From positions 10,453,730 through 10,517,729 of the forward strand of contig NW_024037059.1 of NCBI RefSeq assembly GCF_015706575.1: 64,000 bases of DNA. Direction: 5' to 3'. Each line of letters begins with the position of its first letter. Position 1 is the first letter of the stretch. This document shows, in pieces, positions 56,501 to 64,000 of the stretch. The stretch is from Patiria miniata (taxonomy: Eukaryota; Echinodermata; Asteroidea; Valvatida; Asterinidae). The notes beneath the pieces were generated by a model. The model was not told the DNA's origin, made no database searches, and saw only the letters and a program-made list of their open reading frames with translations. Both the position numbers and the translations under genes were made by a program.

Positions 56501-58510
56501 GCGCACAGGTCTTTTCTGCATTAAGTTCATCATGTATGTTAGGTTTAAAGCGATTACCGCAAATTTCGCCACATACATCAAGTGATAATGCGTTTTCAAC
56601 GTTTTTTAAACTGCCGCTAGAGGGCGCTCTAACAGTTGATGACGTCACCTGTAATATGTTTGTACAGTACTGCCTAGGCAGTCACTCACATCGTTGAAAG
56701 CAAGTTCGCATCTTCTGCCAATTTCAAACAATAAGGCACTTCCGGTTTCGACCGGAAGGAAGGGTCACGTGATTTTGCACTTAATACCAAAACTGAAGAC
56801 CCTGCAATATTGTATCGATTGCCATACAAAACAAAATCAAATCTGTAGCAGTTGATTTTATATTGATTTTCAAAGATTAAATCTAGAAATCTTTGATTGC
56901 TTGTAATACGATACTTGATGACGTCATTATGACGTCATTACCAGAAAGTTCAAGAGCTATTTTAACTGTGCTATATACAGCCAAATCTTGATTATATCTA
57001 TCACGGTATATTTTCTAGCAATTTTTGAAGGTTTAAAAGTCTTTTTATTGTAACTTCCGGTGTGATGACGTAATCATTTTTTTTTCGCGCACAGGTGTTG
57101 TCTGCATTATGGTCATCATGTACATTAACTTTGAAGCGATTACCGCAAACTTCGCCACAGACATCAAGTGAAAATGCGTTTTTGATGTTTTTTAACCTGC
57201 CGCTAGAGGGCGCTCCAACACTTCATGGCGTCACCCATTTTTTTTTTGAAAGGTCAATCCAGGCAGACACTTCAGTCGTTAAAAGCAAGTTCATGTCTTT
57301 TTCCACTTTAAAATTATTAGGCACTTCCGGTTTCGACCGGAAGGAAGGGTCACGTGATTTTACGCGCTCAAAATAAAATGAAGATCATGTATTACCATGT
57401 CGATTCCCGCAAATTTCAGGTTCCGGTCTCTCACGGTTGATTTTATATGGAATTTCAAAGATTAAATTTATTAAACTTTGAAGTGACGTCACATGACCCA
57501 TGATGACGTCATGATTACGTAATTGCAAAAAAGCACATCTGCGGTAGGTTGTGCATTCATGTATTGACAATTGAAGTTCATATATGTTTTCATTTTGACA
57601 CACAGTTCTGGAGAAGGAATGTGTATAGAAGAAGAAAAAAAACTAAAAACCCTAGCAAAAACAATAGGTTTTGGGCTAAAGCCCAACACCTAACAATAGG
57701 TATTGGGCTCAAGGCCCAACACCTAACTAGAGGTTGTAGGAACAACCACACGGTGTTGGGCCATGGACTACCGCAAACTTTGCCACACACATCAACTCAA
57801 AATATGCATGTTTAAATCCATGTTTGACTTTTTCAACATGCCGCCAGAGGGCGCTCTAACATTTGATGACGTCACCTGTAAATTGTTGTACAGTACTGCC
57901 TAGGCAGACACTCACATCGTTGAAAGCAAGTTCGCATCTTCTGCCAATTTCAAATAATAAGGCATTTCCGTGAAAGACATCAAGTGAAAATGCGTTTTTT
58001 TGCGTTTTTTTAACCTGCCACTAGAGGGCGCTCCAACTCTTCATGGCGTCACCCATTATTTTTTTTGAAAGGTCAATCCAGGCAGACACCAACACCGTTG
58101 AAAGCAAGTTCACATCTTTTTCCAATTTCAAATTATTAGGCACTTCCGGTTTCGACCGGAAGAAAGGGTCACGTGATTTTACGCGCACAGGATAAAAGGA
58201 AGAGCATGTATTATCATGTCGATTCCCGCAAAATTCAAGTTCCGGTCTCTCACGGTTGATTTTATATCGAATTCCAAAGATTAAATTTATTATATTTTGA
58301 AGTGACGTCACGTGACCCATGATGACGTCATGATGACGTAATTACAAAAAAACACATCTTCAGTGGGTTGTGCATTCGTGTATTGACAATTGAAGTTCAT
58401 ATATGTTTTTATTTTGACAAACAGTTCCGGAAACGAATTTGCTGAGGAGAACTAAAAATAAATAAAATAGTAAATTCTTACAATAACAATAGGTTTTGGG
58501 CTCAAGGCCC
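53560..58510. repeat. Higher-order satellite, about 580-bp units rich in TGACGTCA
   Basis: The mark GCCTAGGCAGACACTC or CCAGGCAGACACT recurs near 53735, 54313, 54891, 55478, 56057, 56672, 57258, 57898 and 58075. The steps are 577-640 bp, and the last is shortened to about 178. Two unit types alternate. Type A has GCCTAGGCAGACAC and CTGCAATATTG. Type B has ATCCAGGCAGACAC and ends with TCTCACGGTTGATTTTATAT. The order is A A A B, A A B, A B, and each group opens with AACTAGAGGTTGTAGGAAC. All units hold TGACGTCA palindromes, TCACGTGA and CACTTCCGGTTTCGACCGGA. The array is non-coding. Confidence 0.9.
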
Positions 58511-58669
58511 AACACCTAATAATGCAAACCCACCCCCACCCCAATGCATGCTCTAACCCCCCCCCCCCCCCCTCCCCAAAAAAAAAAATTAGACTGGTAA
58601 TAACGTCCGCTTGTGCACAAAATACGTACAGAGCCAGCTTGGGTCGAGGGTATTTGTACACTACACTGT

Positions 58670-59460
58670 GATATAGTGTTAATCCGATCATCGTCAGACT
58701 TGAACAGCGCCCCATTTAAAGTACGGCACGAGCTTCCACCCCTCTTGATTTTACGGAGGCCAAGTGTCTGGACAAAAAAAAGCTGTCTATATTTCAGCAA
58801 TGATAAACTGATGACCCCCCCCCCCCCCGCCCCCGCCAAAAATCCTTGATCTTCACCTGGAGTTGTACGACATTTCCCTCTTATGACTCTGTTTTATTTT
58901 GAAGAGAACGTTTTTAATTAGGCCTGCGGACCCATGTTGCTCAGAAACGCACAGCGAGCCTTATCAATGCCGGGGGCTTTGTCATTCTTCAAGCAGGAGA
59001 TGACATCACATCTCCGGCTAATATAAATAAAGAGAACATATTGCTGTTAAAAATGTACAACCTATCCAGTTGAATTGCTTGAAAGTTGCATTCATGGAAA
59101 ACATTTCGTGAGTTTTGTGACCCATATAAAAAGTCCCCCCCCCCCCCCCCACTGATTATTTGGCATCCGGAGAAAAGCACAGCCATATGAGTTACCATGA
59201 TTAGCTGGAAGAATATAAAGTCCCTTTTTCCGCGATTTTGTTACACAAACCTTTTTTTCGCGAGTGGGTGATGGTTGTAACGTCCCTTGGTAAGCGAAGC
59301 GGTAGTTATTGTCTAATATAGCCATGATATATCGCCCAATGGGAAAACAAGGGGAGGGCCCTTGTTTTCACGTAGGGCGGATGTCCGATGAAAAATCCTG
59401 TCTACCCTTCAGCACATTTGAAATTTTTGGGCACCCTCCATTGAAACATCAAGCCCCCCC
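58670..59460. repeat. Second copy of the dispersed C-rich element
   Basis: It matches 17940-18720 in direct orientation, with the same poly-C tracts and ATGAGTTACCATGATTAGCT. It ends in a poly-C run directly against the GACTCGA satellite, so its hAT-like terminus is missing here. Confidence 0.7.
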
Positions 59461-59474
59461 CCCCCCCCCCCCCC

Positions 59475-60415
59475 ACGGTTGAGTCGAGTCGAGCCGAGCC
59501 GAGTTGAGTCGAGTCACAGTGTGTAGTCGAGTCACAGTGTGTAGTCAAATCGAGTCGAGTCAAATATTTAGCTCGGGTCAATTCGAGTCACAAATATTTG
59601 AACACTATATAATAAAGAAAAGAGAGAAAGTTATTTGTATCACTAACAGTTAACAGGAAGTGAAACTTCGGTCTTATATATCTGGTTTGACTTCGGGTCT
59701 AGAATGTTTTTTTTTCTCTGATCACTGCCAACATCAAACAAAAATGTTTTGTTTAAACGGATGGATATTAAAATGGATTTGTAGACATCAATATCTTAAA
59801 ATGATCGAATTTATTCATTATACTTCTTACATTGAAGTTGGCAAATGAAAAATCACCTGCACTTTGGTTGTGGATGATGCCATATATTAATTCTAAATAC
59901 AAAACTGTTTCTGATTATTTAAAAGTGGGCATGTATCTATTTAACTTTTAAAGGAGAGCAAAAATGTAGCCGGCGTTCGAATCCAAGAGCTTAATAAGAA
60001 ATCGCCCAAAGCCAATGATGAAACCACAAATTGAAAAATGTGTTTAAAGTCAGGTTCCTTGATATAATTTGTGCGTGCCAGAACCACAAGGTGAGGGTCT
60101 GTGACACGCATGTTTGTGTACACGACAAGCAGCCGCTGTACTGTACTATATTCGCAAGGTGCCATGTTTATAAACATACACTTTGCACGGTAAGTCATTA
60201 CAAATATTTCTCGTAAAGTTTTGCTTTTATTTTTAGGACTCAAGTCCTATTAGCCTTCGCTCGAGTCGAGTAGAGTCTTCTGATGAGGGACTCAAGTCGA
60301 GTTGAGTCATGTGCTCGCAGTGACTCGAGTTAAGTCGAGTCATTTACCCATAGGGACTCGAGTCCAGTCAACAAAAATTGTGATTCGAGTCGAGTCATGG
60401 ACTCGAGTCGTTACA
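59475..60415. repeat. GACTCGA satellite pair of the right arm
   Basis: Tracts at 59475-59600 and 60240-60415 are the inverted equivalents of 17160-17310 and 15655-15815. The enclosed DNA contains the empty CCGG site of the 695-bp MITE at 59970-59973. Confidence 0.75.
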
Positions 60416-61439
60416 ACTCTGATGCATTCTTGCATCCTTCCTAGCTCTCTCACTCGTTCTGTTACCGTTGACGGGGTACTTGAGTACACCGTCCATGTAC
60501 ACAATGCTCTGTTCAAGAGGCCAATCAGCAGCTTTGGGCCCTGTCTCAAATGTTTAGGGTAATTCTGATCTCTTCAAGCTGTACAATCGTTCAGTGGCAA
60601 CTTTTTCTCACTGATGAGATACTGCAAATGTCTATCATCACAAAAGTGAACACAATTGATATCACATTTAAATTTTCAGTTTTAAAGCTGCTAATTGCCC
60701 TTTCGTCAAATTCATGACTCATCAGTTGAACTTGCATTGAACTTAATTTCTTTCTTACATCATACATTTAAATTAAGTAATAAAAGTTAGAAGTATGAAT
60801 GAATGAAGATTATGCTTTTTTAAAAAGTCTTTAAAAAGGCTTTTCATATGCGTAAATGGGGAAAAAGGTTTTAAAATCAGTTTCTCATTCATGCTATAAG
60901 AATGGTGAAGACGTAGTAATGGAAGATAACTGTACATCTTCTGGCTCTGTATCATGTTTACCCCGGGTCATAGTGTTGCCAGTGGCGGCGCCAGACTCTA
61001 AATGTGGAGGGGGGGGGAGAATTGGGGAGCAAGGAAATATTTTTAGGGGGCAATCAAAATCACATCCTACACTTGCAAACGCACTCGTGCCCATTGTCAA
61101 TAGTTTTGAAATAAGCCACTAGAGCATCTTAGAAGTGAAGTCTGTTTATGAACAAGAAATGTGTCAAACCGCAGAATGGTGTATAACAAATGTATTTGTA
61201 ACAAATGTACAATGACGTTGGATGCACACGAGGCATACGTAATACGTCATTACTAGGTTGTAATAATGCCCCAAAAGGAGAGGTTATAGCGAAAGCGGGA
61301 TGAGGAGTTGAAACAGCAAGCCGCCAAGTGCCAGAATATCGCGACATTTTTTAAGTAAGTAATTTAAAGAATAAAAAAAAATGATGTATATCCTCTATAG
61401 CTTTAATAATATAATGTCATTCATGCTGGTGGCCTTAGT

Positions 61440-61960
61440 GTGCCCTCACTGGAAATTGTAGTGCCCCCTGTGCCCCAATTGAAAAATATAAGTGCCCCCT
61501 GTGCCCTACTGAACTATGTTTGTGCCCCCTGTGCCCTAATGTTAGTGCCTCCAATGCCTTCACTGAAAAATATTAGTGCCCTCACTGGAAATATTAGTGC
61601 CCCCTGTGCCCCCACTGAAAAATATTGGTGCCCCCTGAAAACTTGTAGTGCCCCCTGTGCCCCCATTGAAAAATATTAGTGCCCCCGTGCCCTCACTGAA
61701 AAATGTTGGTGCCCCCTGGAAACTTGTAGTGCCCCCTGTGCCCCCAATTGAAAAATATGTGTGCCCCCTGTGCCCTCACTGAAAAATGTTGGACTATGTT
61801 TGTGCCCCCTGTGCCCTAATGTTAGTGCCCCCAGTTCCCTAACTGAAAAATATTGGTGCCCCTGTGCCCCAACTGAAACAAAATGTTAGTGCCTCCTGTG
61901 CCTTCACAAAACAGTCTGTGCCCTCACTTGTCCCTTTTAAAAATGTCGGTGCCCCTTGGC
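61440..61960. repeat. Minisatellite of the right hAT copy
   Basis: Words such as AGTGCCCCCTGTGCCC and CACTGAAAAATATTAGTGCC are the reverse complement of the array at 13215-14620. The array is shorter here and the unique tract beside it is single. Confidence 0.9.
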
Positions 61961-62049
61961 CCCAGACAGCTGTGAATGCTGGTGCCCCGGGTCTTTACTC
62001 AAACACCAATAGTCGGAGTTCCACAGAACTGCTGTTGCTATGTTCGAGA

Positions 62050-63870
62050 CAGTAAAATCAACAAGCGATGTAGGTGAACAGCTGTCGGCGCTACATCTAG
62101 ATGAAAAGGAGCAAAGAAGGAACGCTCTCCTGATGATTCTATCAACCGTTCGATTTCTTGCACGGTAGGACTTAACGCTACGTGGACATGACAATGATGC
62201 ACAGTCTAATTTCATTCAGCTCCTCAAATTGAGGTCAAGCGATGTTGTAGAGATTGTAGATTGGCTGGATGGAAAGAATGAGAAATACACATCTCCTCAA
62301 ATACAAAACGAAATGATTGATCTACTAGCGAAGCAAGTTCTCAGAGAAGTTGCTTAAAAAGTACAACAGGCGAACTTTTATGCGATTATGGCAGATGAGA
62401 CAACAGATTCATCTAGTCGTGAGCAATTGGTAATTTGCCTGCGTTGCGTGGATGACAATTTGATTACCCATGAGAAGTTTATTGGATTGTATCAGATTGA
62501 CAGAACAGACGCCAAGATCATCACAACTATGATCAAGGATGTCTTAACCCGGTTGAATTTATCACTAGCTAGGTGCAGAGGCCAGTGCTATGATGGGTAC
62601 GATGACTGGAGCTAGAACTGGTGTTGCAACATCGATTAAGTCAATCAAATCCAGAGCTCTCTTTACGCACTGCCACGGACATGCCCTCAATCTAGCATGC
62701 GCTGACACGATCAAACAATCAAAGCCGATAAGGGAGGCCCTGGAAACCACTCACGAAATCACAAAACTTGTAAAGTTGTCGCCAAAGCGTGATGTCCAGC
62801 TTGAAAAGATTCGGAATGCTATGGGCGGGGACACAAGCAAAATACGCCTTCTCTGTCCAACGAGATGGACCGTGCGTTCCTCGGCAATTCAAAGTATTCT
62901 ACAGAACTATCAGGAGCTACTTAAATTGTGGATATGGTGCCTTGAGGAGTATAAGGACACAGAAACCAACGCGAGAGTTCAGGGCGTCGCCTCCCAGATG
63001 CCGAAATTTGAATTCTTCTTTGGGCTGTCATTGGGAGCTGTCGTACTAGCAAATGCAGACAGTCTTAGCACGACACTTCAGAAGAGAGAGCTATCAGCCT
63101 GTGAATCACAACGAATCGCTTCAATGATCGTAAATGCTCTCGGAAGCATTCGATCCGATGACTCCTTTAAAATGTTCTGGGCAAAGGTGATTCGAGAGTC
63201 CAAACAAAATGATGTTGGGGCGCCTGTACTTCCACGGCGTCGTAGTGCCCCAAAGAAACTTGAAGAGTGCTACGGTGGTGTAGCAGCCCCAGAGTATTCA
63301 TCGACGCCACATGCATACTTCAGGCAGATTTACTACAATGTACCAATCTCTTGACCTAGCAGTCACATCGATAACAGACAGATTTGAGCAACCGGATTTC
63401 AAGATATACTCGCAGTGTGAGCAGCTCTTGCTTTTGGCAATGTCAGGAGCAGATTACCAGACCGAGTTAACCACTGTCGTCCAGTTTTTCAAGGAAGACT
63501 TCACAGAAGAGATGCTCAAAGCCCATCTTCAGCTCCTAAAGGGTAGTGTCAGCTCCTGCCAAACGATAAGCGAACTTGTCAAGGAATGCCAGCAACCTCA
63601 CCCTGGCCAAAGGGACTTGATGAGTGTAATAAAACTCATCAAATTGCTACTGACAGCACCTGCGACTAACGCTACCAGTGAAAGGTCCTTCAGCACTCTC
63701 AGACGGATAAAAAGTACCTGCGATCAACGATGAAGCAAGCACGTCTAACCCATTTGATGATCGCAGACGTGTACAAGAAGAAAATGGATGCTATCGACCT
63801 CCAAAAGGTGGCCAATGAATTCGTACAAGGACATCACAACCGAATGGCCCTCTTTGCTTTGTTCAAATAA
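62050..63870 (+). pseudogene. hAT transposase, decayed (right copy)
   Basis: It has the same domain order as the left copy: NFYAIMADETTDSS, FTHCHGHALNLACAD, LCPTRWTVRSSAIQSILQNY, then the C-terminal ATNATSERSFSTLRRI block and a stop at 63868. It keeps about 10 bp after SILQN that the left copy has lost. It shares with the left copy the TAG after FLAR and the deletion giving GYDDWS. It has its own extra changes: a stop after EVA near 62356, a frame change in the AYFRQIYY region near 63340 and another near RRIKSTCDQR. It cannot make transposase. Confidence 0.9.
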
Positions 63871-64000
63871 ATTCACGTAAGTGAAAAAAACAAAACAGTG
63901 TAAAACCAACATAAATAATCATGTTATGACAATGTTCTGCCATGAAGAGCTTCACCTATTATTTCATGATAGTGAACATGGTTATTTATGTGCGCCCAAT

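Larger units (their letters stand above)
46705..64000. repeat. Right arm of the large inverted duplication
   Basis: This is the reverse-complement counterpart of 11161-21585, running off the end of the window. It contains sequence absent from the left arm: a 180-bp MITE (47501-47680), the Gypsy fossil (49125-52880) and the satellite block (53560-58500). It lacks the 695-bp MITE, the 655-bp tandem duplication and most of 17310-17940. Collinearity is lost between 49125 and 59475 apart from the direct-orientation element at 58670. Confidence 0.85.
60980..64000 (+). mobile_element. hAT transposon, right-arm copy (partial in window)
   Basis: The 5' terminus CAGTGGCGGCGCCAGACTC stands at 60980. 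The unique tract (61141-61350), the minisatellite (61440-61960) and the transposase follow. The 3' end lies beyond the window. Flanking sequence outside the terminus (60410-60980) is also shared with the left copy, which shows that the copies were duplicated with their surroundings. Confidence 0.88.

Overview
The window is eukaryotic genomic DNA. It holds short exons with GT/AG introns, one long-intron housekeeping gene, and a dense mix of DNA transposons, foldback MITEs, LINE, SINE and LTR-element remains and satellites. The hosts that fit best are marine invertebrates, such as amphioxus, an echinoderm or a hemichordate. The supporting signs are an EF-hand nicotinamidase, G2E3-like HECT and BEN-domain genes, hammerhead-type Penelope relics and TGACGTCA-rich satellites. 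The sequence alone does not settle the species.

Layout. Positions 1-5000 (minus strand) hold an unassigned exon, the last two exons of a BEN-domain gene, a 145-bp tandem repeat and the 3' exons of a G2E3-like HECT gene. Positions 6.2-8.5 kb hold a decayed Ulp1-protease/PHD reading frame, followed by a compact intronless unit. That unit has a TATA box, a short ORF, a basic ORF and a perfect histone-type 3' stem-loop, with a hammerhead-like relic and a second such stem-loop beyond it. Positions 11.0-15.1 kb are a degenerate hAT transposon with an internal minisatellite. Positions 15.1-20.7 kb are repeats, including a 695-bp MITE flanked by CCGG. Positions 20.8-28.8 kb carry a complete-looking nicotinamidase gene on the minus strand in seven recognisable exons. 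Positions 28.2-36.2 kb are a run of foldback elements, a nested SINE, a mirrored minisatellite and a CRE-rich repeat. Positions 37.3-39.0 kb are the last three exons of a cytochrome P450. Positions 41.5-44.4 kb hold a foldback, a LINE fragment and an exon-1-like nicotinamidase piece on the plus strand. From 46.7 kb to the end the sequence repeats 21.6 to 11.2 kb in inverted orientation. This right arm is interrupted by a Ty3/Gypsy fossil (49.1-52.9 kb) and a higher-order satellite (53.6-58.5 kb), and ends in the second hAT copy, which runs off the window.

The main structural point is the large inverted duplication: arms of more than 10 kb around a spacer of about 25 kb. Both arms carry the same hAT copy with the same inherited defects, so the arms arose by duplication of DNA and not by two separate insertions. 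Later insertions differ between the arms and give clean filled and empty sites. The nicotinamidase gene sits at the inner edge of the left arm. The right arm keeps only its large last catalytic exon, whose splice donor is altered, plus a diverged exon-1-like piece.
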